Below the pieces are notes generated by a model, which saw only the letters and a list, made by a program, of their open reading frames with translations, made no database searches and was not told the DNA's origin. A program made the translations under genes and the position numbers. A DNA stretch of 7,016 nt from an uncultured Syntrophobacteraceae bacterium (GTDB lineage: Bacteria; Desulfobacterota; Syntrophobacteria; Syntrophobacterales; Syntrophobacteraceae), in assembly GCA_937889795.1 (NCBI GenBank), contig CALBZH010000023.1:1-7016 (forward strand), read 5' to 3'. Positions 1 to 6,981 of this stretch are shown one piece after another (position 1 is the stretch's first letter; each line of letters opens with the position of its first letter).

Positions 1-102
1 GAGGGCGTAGCTCTGCCTTGTGATTTTCGTCAAATGCGATTAATAGGTCGGGAAGACGACCTTCGGGCAAACACGTGGGGGAGACATCCCGAGAGTCGTT
101 GA
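1..102 (+). CDS. possible C-terminal tail of a truncated upstream gene
   Basis: The first reading frame is open from base 1 to a TGA at 100-102, which would give 33 residues (beginning EGVALPCDFRQM) entering from outside the window. The other two forward frames stop within the first 30 bases. If real, it ends 37 bp before the waaA start, on the same strand, so it could be the preceding gene of the same operon. The fragment is too short to show a domain and I do not recognise it. An open frame of this length in GC-rich DNA can easily arise by chance, so this is a weak call. Confidence 0.2.
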   Translation, partial: EGVALPCDFRQMRLIGREDDLRANTWGRHPESR

Positions 103-125
103 CCGGGATGAGCTTGATGGACAAC

Positions 126-131
126 GAAGGG
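126..131 (+). promoter_or_regulatory. ribosome binding site supporting the TTG start of waaA
   Basis: GAAGGG lies 8 nt before the TTG at 140-142. An in-frame TGA at 134-136 sits directly upstream, so the waaA frame cannot start earlier. The next in-frame ATG is far inside the protein, at residue 184. The Shine-Dalgarno-like site together with the hydrophobic N-terminus encoded after the TTG makes TTG the best start. Confidence 0.5.
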
Positions 132-139
132 CGTGAGCC

Positions 140-1471
140 TTGGGCATAGCCAATTTCTTCTATAACGCCGCTCTCCACACCGTGGGATTCGCCGCGGTCC
201 AGGCGCTCCGATGGAGAAGAGGAGACGATCCCGAGTTCTGGGCGGGCCGGTTCGGGCTTTATTCACTGCCCCACGCCAAACCGGATCAGCCCACTCTCTG
301 GTTTCATGCCGCTTCCGTCGGGGAGGTTACGGGCGCTGCCCCAACGATCCAGGAAGCAGGCCGGGCCTGGCCGAATGCTCGGCTGGTCCTTTCCGTGGGA
401 ACACAGACGGGCTACCGCTCAGCCCGCTCGCGCGTCTCTCCCGACGTGATCGTCGTGCCGTTTCCGCTGGATTTTCCCCATGTGCTCAGCCGTGCCCTGT
501 CGGGTATCCGACCGAACCTGTTCATTGCCTTCGAAAGCGAGTTCTGGCCGAATCTCTTCAAGGTGCTTCGGGAGCACTCCATCCCCGCAGTCTTGCTGAA
601 CGGGCGATTGTCTGCCCGATCCCTCGGACGGTATCGCGCTCTCAAATCCCTTTTCGGTCCCGTTTTCAGCCATTTTCGCTGGCTTGCCATGAACACCGAA
701 TCCGACCGACGCAACGTGCTTTCCCTGGGGGTCCCCGAGGATCGCGTCTTAGTGCTCGGAACCAGCAAATTCGACGGCTTATCCGGACGCGTGAACGTCG
801 ATTCCCTGGCTCATTGGCGAGAAGTCCTGTCGCTTCCCAGCGGAGCGCCCGTGCTCGTAGGCGGCAGTCTCAGAAGATCGGAATGCATAGGGCTTCTTCG
901 GGTCTTTCGAGAGCTTTCCTCGATCGAGCCAGGGCTTTTGGGTATATTTGTGCCGCGGCATCTCGATCAAGTTGAGCCGATGGCTCGCTGGCTGCAAGAG
1001 CAGGCTGTCCCTTTTCATCTGCTCTCACGGTTGGAAGCGGGATCCGAGACTCGCTCAGCCACTGTCATCCTGGTGGATCGCATCGGGATTTTGTTCGATT
1101 TGTACGGACTTGGCGATCTGATCTTTTGTGGAGGCACCCTGGAACCGATAGGAGGGCACAACATTCTTGAGCCGGCTGCCTGGGGGAAGGCGGTGTTCTA
1201 TGGGCCGAGCATTCATAAGGTTGTCGACGAGCATCGTGCCCTTGAAGCGCGTGGGGCTGGAATTCTTGTCCAGGATGAGCAGGAGCTTGCTGCGCGCTGG
1301 AAAAGATGGCTCACAGACCTGAAGGGACTGGAGAGGCTCGGCGCTGGGGGCCGGGAAGCGGTCCTTGCACTGAGTGGCGTGAGTGTGAGGCAGGTGCAGC
1401 TCATCCGGGATATCCTTTCGGAGCGGAGCCCTTCATGGGCGTCTCCCGCTCCAGGCCCGACATTACGATGA
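140..1471 (+). CDS. waaA: 3-deoxy-D-manno-octulosonic acid (Kdo) transferase
   Basis: WaaA (KdtA) transfers Kdo from CMP-Kdo to the lipid A precursor at the inner face of the cytoplasmic membrane, the first step of LPS core assembly. The 443-residue product has the usual family length. A hydrophobic N-terminal stretch (about residues 5-23) fits membrane attachment. The N-terminal glycosyltransferase domain shows WFHAASVGEV (54-63), ESEFWPN (132-138) and NGRLSARS (154-161). The linker has GTSKFD (208-213). The C-terminal nucleotide-sugar domain has VPRH (271-274) and the signature GGTLEPIGGHNILEP (331-345), equivalent to E. coli GGSLVERGGHNPLE. The start is TTG, because a stop codon lies just upstream in frame. 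Oddity: the ERYG/ERFG motif after the N-terminal helix, whose Glu is the catalytic base as I recall it, reads GRFG here (36-39), and the segment before it is about three residues shorter than in E. coli. Whether this enzyme adds one or more Kdo residues cannot be read from the sequence. The family assignment is very secure. Confidence 0.96.
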   Translation: MGIANFFYNAALHTVGFAAVQALRWRRGDDPEFWAGRFGLYSLPHAKPDQPTLWFHAASVGEVTGAAPTIQEAGRAWPNARLVLSVGTQTGYRSARSRVSPDVIVVPFPLDFPHVLSRALSGIRPNLFIAFESEFWPNLFKVLREHSIPAVLLNGRLSARSLGRYRALKSLFGPVFSHFRWLAMNTESDRRNVLSLGVPEDRVLVLGTSKFDGLSGRVNVDSLAHWREVLSLPSGAPVLVGGSLRRSECIGLLRVFRELSSIEPGLLGIFVPRHLDQVEPMARWLQEQAVPFHLLSRLEAGSETRSATVILVDRIGILFDLYGLGDLIFCGGTLEPIGGHNILEPAAWGKAVFYGPSIHKVVDEHRALEARGAGILVQDEQELAARWKRWLTDLKGLERLGAGGREAVLALSGVSVRQVQLIRDILSERSPSWASPAPGPTLR

Positions 1472-1577
1472 GCACAAGCGTAGCCGGGATGCCGGTTCAT
1501 GATTAAGAGACTGATGATGAACGCACAGCCATGGTGCGACTGCCGCGGACGGAATCTCCCGGAGGGGCTTCGCAGAG

Positions 1578-1592
1578 CGTGGCTTCACCACG
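1578..1592 (+). repeat. small inverted repeat just upstream of a ribosome binding site
   Basis: CGTGG and CCACG are perfect 5-bp arms around the loop CTTCA. The structure ends one base before the AAAGGA Shine-Dalgarno site (1593-1598) of the next gene. In mRNA it could form a short hairpin beside the ribosome binding site. Arms this short are common by chance, so a regulatory role is only a possibility. The rest of the 133-bp gap after waaA shows no other clear signal. Confidence 0.25.
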
Positions 1593-1604
1593 AAAGGACT
1601 GAGC

Positions 1605-2033
1605 ATGTCGAGGGATTTCAGGCCCGATTCACGGGAATCAGCAGTGATCTCCAAATTGGACCACGCCAAAGAGAATCAGCGGGTGAATGCGTTGAACCTG
1701 CTCAGACAGCACCTGGACGATCTGAGCGGGTGGATCGCCATCAAACTGATTGAGGACCGGCTGGTTGAGACCACGAGCAAGGACGAGCTGGAGCGGCAGA
1801 TTCAGATTGGTCTTCAGATGTTGCTTTCTTCCGACGAATTCGAGCTCCAATTTCACACCGCCAATCTGAGAGACATTGTGCCGCGACCACACTTCGTGAG
1901 TCTCTTCGTGACGGCCTTCGTCGTTGAGAAGCTGATCGACCACCCTGCCGTTGTCGAGATTTACGGTGCGGACGAAGACATCTACAAGTGTGTGCACAAG
2001 CAAGTCATGCGCTTCCTGCCCATGGCCACATGA
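1605..2033 (+). CDS. uncharacterised 142-residue protein, likely helical and cytoplasmic
   Basis: I do not recognise a named family. The ATG at 1605 has a good Shine-Dalgarno site, AAAGGA at 1593-1598, with 6 nt spacing, and the frame runs without interruption to a TGA. The product is rich in charged residues and heptad-like leucine/isoleucine patterns, for example NALNLLRQHLDDL (about 28-40) and the stretch LERQIQIGLQMLL (about 62-74), so it is probably mostly alpha-helical. It has no signal peptide, no membrane segment and no cysteine pair for metal binding; its single cysteine lies in IYKCVHK near the C-terminus. A hydrophobic patch FVSLFVTAFVVEKLIDHP (about 97-114) may form a buried core helix. 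It follows waaA on the same strand after 133 bp, so it may be transcribed with waaA or from its own promoter. It converges on the radical SAM gene with 27 bp between stops. Coding is likely; function is unknown. Confidence 0.8.
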   Translation: MSRDFRPDSRESAVISKLDHAKENQRVNALNLLRQHLDDLSGWIAIKLIEDRLVETTSKDELERQIQIGLQMLLSSDEFELQFHTANLRDIVPRPHFVSLFVTAFVVEKLIDHPAVVEIYGADEDIYKCVHKQVMRFLPMAT

Positions 2034-2060
2034 ATCGTTCCTGCCGTTCAGAAGGCGGTT

Positions 2061-3458
2061 TCAAAGCGGAGAGGCATCAGCTGCCTCCTCTGCCCGTGTC
2101 ACCTCGCGTGCGCGATGGGCTTTCTCCTTGAGGGCGAGCAGATCTTCATAGGTGAAGTCGGGGCGACGGCAGGCGAAGAATGTGTTGTTGTGTGTGAGGG
2201 GCTCGCCAGCCAGGTCATGAGGTGATAGTCGACGGGCTTCCTCCCACAAACCGGTACCCGGTATGGGACTGTACTCGCAGAGGTACGGTTGGGCTCCGGC
2301 ATCCGTGACGACTCGGATCGCTTCCAGCACTTCCTCCGGTCTTTGACCGGGCAGGCCGCATAGGAGGTAGACTCCGATCTGGGACGGCGCAAAGCCCGCA
2401 CGGTGGAGATGATGAACCGCGGCAAGAAACATTTGTGTGCGCACCTTGCCACCCCACTCCCGCTGATGGCCCGGGTCGGTTGTCTCGAGCCCCAGACGCA
2501 GGGATGTGAACCCGCTCGCTCTGAGCAGATCACACCATTCGGGTGTGAGCCCCCTCACGTGTAGCGCATTCGGCGTGTGGAATCGAATCGAAGGACCCGA
2601 GCGCACGACTCTTTCCAGGGCCGGTTTCAGGGTCGTGTCCGCATCGAGCAGGAGTGCGTCGTCATAGAATGCGAAATCGACCACACCGTCGGCCGCATGC
2701 CATCGTTCGATCTCCTGAGTGATGGCATCAGCCGATTTGCGCGATCGCTGGGGTTGTAAAACGGATGATGCGCAATAGCCGCATCGAAACGGGCAGCCTG
2801 CGCTGGTCAGTAGAGGCGCGTAGCGAAGGGGACGCACGAGATCGAGGGCTGGAGAGGGGGCGGCCTCAAAGCTTTCCCATGCGCCCCGGTTTCGGACGGC
2901 GAGTCCGGTGAGGGCGAGGATCTTGTCCGGAAGCTGCCGAAGCGGCTGCGTGACAATCTCGTCGGCGCCGCTCGTGAGCAACGCATGCTCCGGGCACAAG
3001 GATGCATAGATGCCTCCCAGCCATAGGGGGACTTCAGGGTAAATCTCCCGCAGGAGGGCGATCGCCAGTTGGACGCCGGGGTACCAGTACGTCATGATGG
3101 AAGTCACCCAAACGCAGTCGGGCTTGGGATACTCCTGGACGACTTCTCGAAAGCGCTCCGTTGATATCCCGTAGCGGTAGTAGCGCCTGGGCAGCATGGA
3201 AACGGGCGCGGGCTTCGGGATCCGGACGCGGGGAAAACCGCCGGTTCCGAAAGCATGCGCTTTACCCGGAATCAGGTCCGCTGGTGTGTCACTGGTGGTC
3301 AAGGCGCGCGACAGGCAGTCGACTAGGCCGACCTCCGCGCCGCCGTCACGCAGGAGGGCAGCGAGCTGCAGGAGCCCGAGCGGTTTTGCCCAGAGGTCAA
3401 AAGCGGCAAAGTCGGTGACCCATGGATTGATGAGGAGAAAGAAGGGGGCTCGTGCCAC
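2061..3458 (-). CDS. B12-binding-type radical SAM protein
   Basis: The product is a radical SAM enzyme of 465 residues. It should bind a [4Fe-4S] cluster through C222, C226 and C229 (GCPFRCGYC, the CxxxCxxC motif) and cleave S-adenosylmethionine to a radical; the substrate is unknown. The N-terminal part (about 1-185) resembles a cobalamin-binding Rossmann domain: FLLINPW at the start, KPLGLLQLAALLRDGGAEVGL (25-45), and WLGGIYASLCPEHALLTSGAD (146-166). The usual DxHxxG cobalamin ligand motif is not present. The TIM-barrel part includes FAFYDDALLL (262-271), HTPNALHVRGL (294-304), LRLGLET (320-326) and CGLPGQRPEEV (367-377), all typical of this group in anaerobes. The start is GTG, since no in-frame ATG occurs back to the upstream stop at 3507-3509; an AGGG about 16 nt upstream is a poor ribosome binding site. 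The gene is divergent from dtd and convergent with the 142-residue gene, so it is probably transcribed alone. Confidence 0.88.
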   Translation of the reverse strand: MARAPFFLLINPWVTDFAAFDLWAKPLGLLQLAALLRDGGAEVGLVDCLSRALTTSDTPADLIPGKAHAFGTGGFPRVRIPKPAPVSMLPRRYYRYGISTERFREVVQEYPKPDCVWVTSIMTYWYPGVQLAIALLREIYPEVPLWLGGIYASLCPEHALLTSGADEIVTQPLRQLPDKILALTGLAVRNRGAWESFEAAPSPALDLVRPLRYAPLLTSAGCPFRCGYCASSVLQPQRSRKSADAITQEIERWHAADGVVDFAFYDDALLLDADTTLKPALERVVRSGPSIRFHTPNALHVRGLTPEWCDLLRASGFTSLRLGLETTDPGHQREWGGKVRTQMFLAAVHHLHRAGFAPSQIGVYLLCGLPGQRPEEVLEAIRVVTDAGAQPYLCEYSPIPGTGLWEEARRLSPHDLAGEPLTHNNTFFACRRPDFTYEDLLALKEKAHRAREVTRAEEAADASPL

Positions 3459-3529
3459 GATAGAAGGTTTCTTTCCCTGGGGTTTTGAGTTGCGTGCTCG
3501 AGCGGGTTACGTGTAACTCTTTGCGCTGG

Positions 3530-3557
3530 GTGAGTCAAATGGGGTTAAGGGACTCAC
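3530..3557. repeat. inverted repeat in the divergent intergenic region before dtd
   Basis: GTGAGTC (3530-3536) and GACTCAC (3551-3557) are perfect 7-bp arms separated by 14 nt. They lie 33 bp upstream of the dtd ATG and about 70 bp from the radical SAM start. The 131-bp divergent region also holds GTTAC-GT-GTAAC at 3506-3517, with 5-bp arms. Either could be an operator for a dimeric regulator or a leader hairpin. No convincing sigma-70 or sigma-54 promoter was identified by eye. Chance occurrence of a 7-bp repeat here is not negligible. Confidence 0.35.
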
Positions 3558-3589
3558 AAGACAACCATGGGTAATGCGGGGGAGTCTGG

Positions 3590-4039
3590 ATGCGGGCGGT
3601 GGTTCAGCGCGTTTCTGAAGCGTATGTGGAAGTGGGTGGACAGGAAACCGGGCGGATCGGCCGAGGGGTCCTGATCCTCCTGGGAGTAGGCCAGGGAGAC
3701 GAGCTGGAAGATGTCCGCTATCTGGCTGATAAGATCGTGCACCTGCGGATCTTCCCGGACGCTCAGGACAAGATGAGCCTCTCGGTTCAGGACGTGGGGG
3801 GAGGGGTGCTCGTGGTGTCCCAGTTCACCCTTTACGGTGATTGTCGGAAAGGAAGGCGACCGTCTTACACCGGAGCCGCCCCCCCGGAACGAGCCGAGGA
3901 GCTCTATGAAGCTTTCGTCGCGCAGGTGCGCACGTATTCGCTGCCCGTGGCCACGGGCCGCTTCCAGGAAATGATGATGGTCCACCTGGTGAACGACGGT
4001 CCTGTCACGCTGCTGCTGGATTCGCGCAAGGAGTTCTGA
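3590..4039 (+). CDS. dtd: D-aminoacyl-tRNA deacylase
   Basis: Dtd hydrolyses D-amino acids, and glycine mischarged on tRNA(Ala), from tRNA in the cytoplasm, a proofreading step for translation. The 149-residue product has the normal family length and begins with the typical [17 protein letters not shown]. The active-site segments are SQFTLYGD (77-84), KGRRPSY (87-93) and NDGPVT (135-140). The last carries the Gly-cisPro pair, G137-P138, that gives D-chiral selectivity. The ATG at 3590 is preceded by GGGGGAG (3578-3584) with 5 nt spacing; nearby ATGs at 3567 and 3574 are out of frame. One small deviation is that the usual TGxFGAxMxV reads [10 protein letters not shown] (123-131), so the Gly-Ala pair is replaced by Gln-Glu. 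The gene is followed after 22 bp by a DUF1285-like gene on the same strand, a probable two-gene operon. Confidence 0.96.
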   Translation: MRAVVQRVSEAYVEVGGQETGRIGRGVLILLGVGQGDELEDVRYLADKIVHLRIFPDAQDKMSLSVQDVGGGVLVVSQFTLYGDCRKGRRPSYTGAAPPERAEELYEAFVAQVRTYSLPVATGRFQEMMMVHLVNDGPVTLLLDSRKEF

Positions 4040-4051
4040 TGCGATCGGTCG

Positions 4052-4059
4052 AAGGAGGG
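4052..4059 (+). promoter_or_regulatory. strong Shine-Dalgarno site placed unusually close to the ATG
   Basis: AAGGAGGG is close to a perfect anti-16S match. Its GGAGG core (4054-4058) is only 3 nt from the ATG at 4062, but 6 nt from the in-frame GTG at 4065. The normal spacing is about 5-9 nt, so the GTG, the second codon of the ATG-started frame, may be the true start. The two choices differ by one residue. Confidence 0.55.
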
Positions 4060-4061
4060 AT

Positions 4062-4580
4062 ATGGTGGTAGAGAACGCTCTTGGGGCATTCGGAGAAGGG
4101 GGTCTGCCTGGTGGAGGAGACATTCACGTCGACGAGGAAGGCGAGTGGTTCTACCGGGGGACAAAGATCGTACGCGAGGACATCATCGAGCTGTTCCTTG
4201 AACACCTCGTGCTCGGAGCGGACGGAAGGTTTGTGATCGAATGGCGCGGCAGCCACTGTGGCATCGACGCTGCGGACACGCCGTTCGTGGTGACCCGGGT
4301 CGACCGCGAAGAAGGGCCCGGTGACAGCGGGGTGACACTCAAAGTCTTGCTGAAGCACTTGCCGGCACCCCAGACGCTCGATCCTCAGACCCTCACCGTG
4401 GGCGCTGCGAACATCCTTTATTGTCGCATACAAAACGGCCGATTCCCCGCCCGGTTCTCCCGTCCCGCCTACTACCAACTGGCAGAATGGATTGTCGAGG
4501 AAGAGGAATCGGGATCCTTCTATCTTGAGCTCGGGAACAAGCGCCATTTGATCGGGCAGGCTTTGTCCGGGAGCGCATGA
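4062..4580 (+). CDS. DUF1285-like protein of unknown function
   Basis: The 172-residue product resembles the DUF1285 family, whose function is not known to me. The similarity is in DIHVDEEGEWFYRGTKIVRED (20-40), matching the family's pattern of 'I..DG.W.Y.G..I.R', then DTPFVVTRVD (72-81), and FPARFSRPAYYQLAEW (128-143), the family's C-terminal 'ARFSRP.YY.L' motif. No signal peptide or membrane segment is visible, so it is likely cytoplasmic. Members are usually around 170-200 residues, so this one appears complete. The start is ATG 4062 or GTG 4065, judged by the position of the ribosome binding site. It lies 22 bp after dtd on the same strand and is probably co-transcribed with it; this may mean a link to translation quality control or may be simple proximity. 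The assignment is from remembered family patterns and has moderate confidence; the coding call is strong. Confidence 0.8.
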   Translation: MVVENALGAFGEGGLPGGGDIHVDEEGEWFYRGTKIVREDIIELFLEHLVLGADGRFVIEWRGSHCGIDAADTPFVVTRVDREEGPGDSGVTLKVLLKHLPAPQTLDPQTLTVGAANILYCRIQNGRFPARFSRPAYYQLAEWIVEEEESGSFYLELGNKRHLIGQALSGSA

Positions 4581-4632
4581 GCTTCGGATGGGGCAGCTTC
4601 ACCGGATCGCAGCCCTGGTGGTCAAGGGCTTA

Positions 4633-4667
4633 GTGCTCTGTCAAGGAAGTTTGCCGGGCAAGAGCAC
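4633..4667. terminator. hairpin between convergent genes, possible terminator
   Basis: GTGCTCT (4633-4639) and AGAGCAC (4661-4667) form perfect 7-bp arms. Skipping the unpaired A at 4660, three more pairs (G4640-C4659, T4641-G4658, C4642-G4657) may extend the stem. It sits in the 164-bp gap between the ends of the DUF1285-like gene and the last gene, where a bidirectional terminator would be expected. No T-run follows on either strand, so it is not a classic intrinsic terminator. The rest of the gap (4581-4744) shows only G-rich stretches near 4695-4715 and no gene. Confidence 0.35.
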
Positions 4668-4744
4668 ACCCCCTCATCCATCACCAACATACAAGGGGGG
4701 AATCTAACGGGGGTGGACGCTGCAGAACAAAGCTGACGGAGCAC

Positions 4745-6981
4745 TCAGGAGCGCTTCTTGCGCCGGATGAGATCCACGAAGGCCTCGAGCCGGGTTTGAA
4801 CCGCACCTGATGATGTGTGCTCATCGAAAGCGAGGGTCAGGACAGGCAGGTTGAAATCGGCGGCGATGCGGTCCAGGATCGTCTGTGCGACCAGCTCGGG
4901 CATGCAGGTAAACGGCATCAGGTGGATGAGCCCATCGAGTCTCCGGCGGGCGAAGTGGACGGCGTGGCCCACCGAATTGACACTTTCGCCGCCGCAGGGG
5001 TTCAGAAGATAGGGAGCGGCCTGTTCCTGGGCCCAGCGGAACCTATTTCGCCGAAAGGGCATGAAGCGGAACCGGTCGTTCAGCCAGTCGCTCAGCCACA
5101 GGCCGCGGTGGACCTCCACCCCCATCTCACCCAACCGCTCCTCGATGTTCATGTTCGCGTGGTTTTCCAGCACCATGAAGATCTCCCCCACGAGTCCGAT
5201 GCGCACAATGGGGCGGTTTCGTTCGATCGGGATCCGGGCGAACAGGCTGTCAACGCGCATCCGAGCCGGGATGAGCTCCCAAATGCTCCGGGTCCCGTCG
5301 ATGATGGCGATGCACTGTTTGAGGATACGGTCCGTGGCTCGCTTCTCCAGTTCCCGTGGTCGAAGTCGAAGTGAATGGGCCACCGCCCGGTCGACGAGGG
5401 CGATGCGGTAAAGGATGAACAAAAAGACCCAGTAGGAATCCCACTTGGAGCGCAGCCCGGCGATCTTTCGGACGGTTGCGAGCATGTCGCGCAGGCTGTC
5501 CGGATCGTCCGCGCTCCCCATCCGGAAGTCGAATCCCATCTCCCGCAGGATCTGCTCCTGCATGACCCCGTAGTAACCGAACCGGCACGGTCCGAACCCT
5601 CCGGGCATGATGATGTCGGTCGCTCCCTGTCTCAACGCCTGGATCATGTTGCCGAGATTGAGCTTGAACGGGAGACAGGCGCATTCCGGTGCATAGCGCG
5701 CCCCGAGCCAAATGGCTTCCTTGTTGGGACGGGGAGGCATGGTGATGTGCACGCCAAGATTTTTGAACACGCGCTCAAAGCCGATGTGCAGGTGCCCCAT
5801 GTGCGGAATGGTGAGATGCATGGCCTCACCCGAGGATCCATCCGTCTGATTGGAAGATGGGCCGGGAGACGGAGGCCGTCGGAGCATTGCTTCGGAATCG
5901 CTTGCCACCGGTCTGCTGCGCGACTTCTTTCTCGATTCCAACATATCAAGAAACGCTTCAAGGCGAGTGGCGACACCCGCGTGGGCCGAGTGCTCATCGA
6001 GGACAAGGTTGAGAAAGGGCTTGTCCGATCCCTCCCCCACGTAATGTTCGAGAAGCTTGGTCGTGAAGGAATCCTGCCCGCAGCCGAAGCTCGAGACGTT
6101 GATAATCCCGTCGATTTGGGGACTTGAGGCGAAATGAATGCCTGCGGCCACCAGGTCCCGGCCGATCTGCCAGTAGACCTTCTTGGGCAGCCGCTCGTTC
6201 AGGGACAACCGGATGTCCGGAGGAACATGCTCCGCGGTCACCACGGCGACGCCCTGCTTATCCAGCAACCCCAGCAAATTGTGGCTGAGGGCCGAATCGA
6301 AAATCAGGTACCGACGCCCGATCACGGCGATCCGGTAGAGGGAGTCACGCAGCCCTTCGGCTCTTGGTAAAGCCTGCTGCCCGCTCCAGGCCGCGAAGAG
6401 GGATTCAAACGGCTGTGTCAGCAGGTCGGCGTCAAAGCCAGCTTGGGCATGCACGGCCGCTTCCCAGGACTTACGGAGCTCTTCGGGGCGGTCGGTGAAT
6501 TTCCTCCCAACTTCTGCCATCGCCTGGGCAAAATCAATGTGGTTCGGAGGCTTGACGTTGACCAGAGGATCCAGCAGCGGCGGGAGGCTTGAGAAAATGC
6601 TGCGGACCATGTCGGTCAGGCCGAGGACTTTCGGGCACATGTACGCATCTTGGCATACGCTCATCACGCGGGGCAGGAACAGCCAGTCGACCTGGTCCTT
6701 CAGGCGGGAAATGTGCGCCAGAAAGACCTTGACCGGAAGGCAAAGATCGCTTCCCGTCACGCCTTGAGCGGTGTCAAGGAGCGGTCGGTCCGTAGGGTCC
6801 GACAGCTTCACCCGGAGCCCGAGACGTTGAAAGTAGGTCGACCAGAGTGGAAGATAATGGAAAGCAAGGAGGGCGCGCGGAATCCCCACGGTGGCTGCCG
6901 CCGAGGAGCTGGCAAAGTCGCCAGGAACGCTCGGGTCTGGCCTTTCGAGGGACATGCGGGGGGTCCGATCCACTTTCAAGG
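4745..6981 (-). CDS. DUF2229/HgdB-like fusion, acyl-CoA dehydratase activase-related protein (5' end open)
   Basis: Numbering is from the ATG at 6953-6955, giving 736 residues. The N-terminal half (about 22-345) is DUF2229-like: VGIPRALLAFHYLPLW (23-38), DLCLPVKVFLAHI (70-82), LPRVMSVCQDAYMCPKVLGL (94-113). The C-terminal half (about 379-736) is of the 2-hydroxyacyl-CoA dehydratase D-component (HgdB) type: APECACLPFKLNLGNMI (422-438), MPGGFGPCRFGYYG (450-463), PFTCMPELVAQTIL (681-694). Both halves end in matching DEH...TRLEAF segments. A Ser/Pro/Arg-rich linker (about 342-375) joins them. Three cysteines per half at equivalent sites (C72, C107, C292; C427, C457, C684) suggest an Fe-S cluster in each. 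Relatives occur with BadF/BcrA-type ATPase activators in anaerobes, sometimes in one long chain; the actual reaction of this subfamily is not established, so I do not name a substrate. No ATPase domain is present here. The frame stays open through eight codons upstream of the ATG into adapter sequence, and no good ribosome binding site precedes the ATG, so the N-terminus may be truncated. Family confidence is high, start confidence low. Confidence 0.88.

Noticed and set aside
108..149. 13-codon ATG-started frame overlapping the waaA start, possible leader peptide
   Set aside because: No ribosome binding site of its own and no attenuator-like structure or residue bias; short frames like this are expected by chance.
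30..266. 78-residue open frame on the minus strand over the waaA start
   Set aside because: It overlaps the well-supported waaA N-terminus, is rich in Arg/Pro as expected of an antisense GC-rich frame, and has no recognisable motif.
211..975. 254-residue plus-strand frame inside waaA
   Set aside because: It is entirely within waaA in another frame and has a low-complexity Arg/Ser/Pro-rich composition; the waaA frame has full family motifs.
1468..1506. Short ATG frame overlapping the waaA stop as ATGA, possible translationally coupled gene
   Set aside because: It encodes only 12 residues before a TAA, with no recognisable content.
3485..3513. Candidate sigma-70 promoter, TTGAGT with TACGTG 17 nt later, upstream of dtd
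   Set aside because: The -10 element matches the consensus at only about half of its positions, which is too weak to call.
4817..6127. Long plus-strand frames opposite the last gene (185 and 250 residues)
   Set aside because: They are antisense to the DUF2229/HgdB-like gene, whose frame has clear conserved motifs throughout; antisense open frames are common in GC-rich genes.
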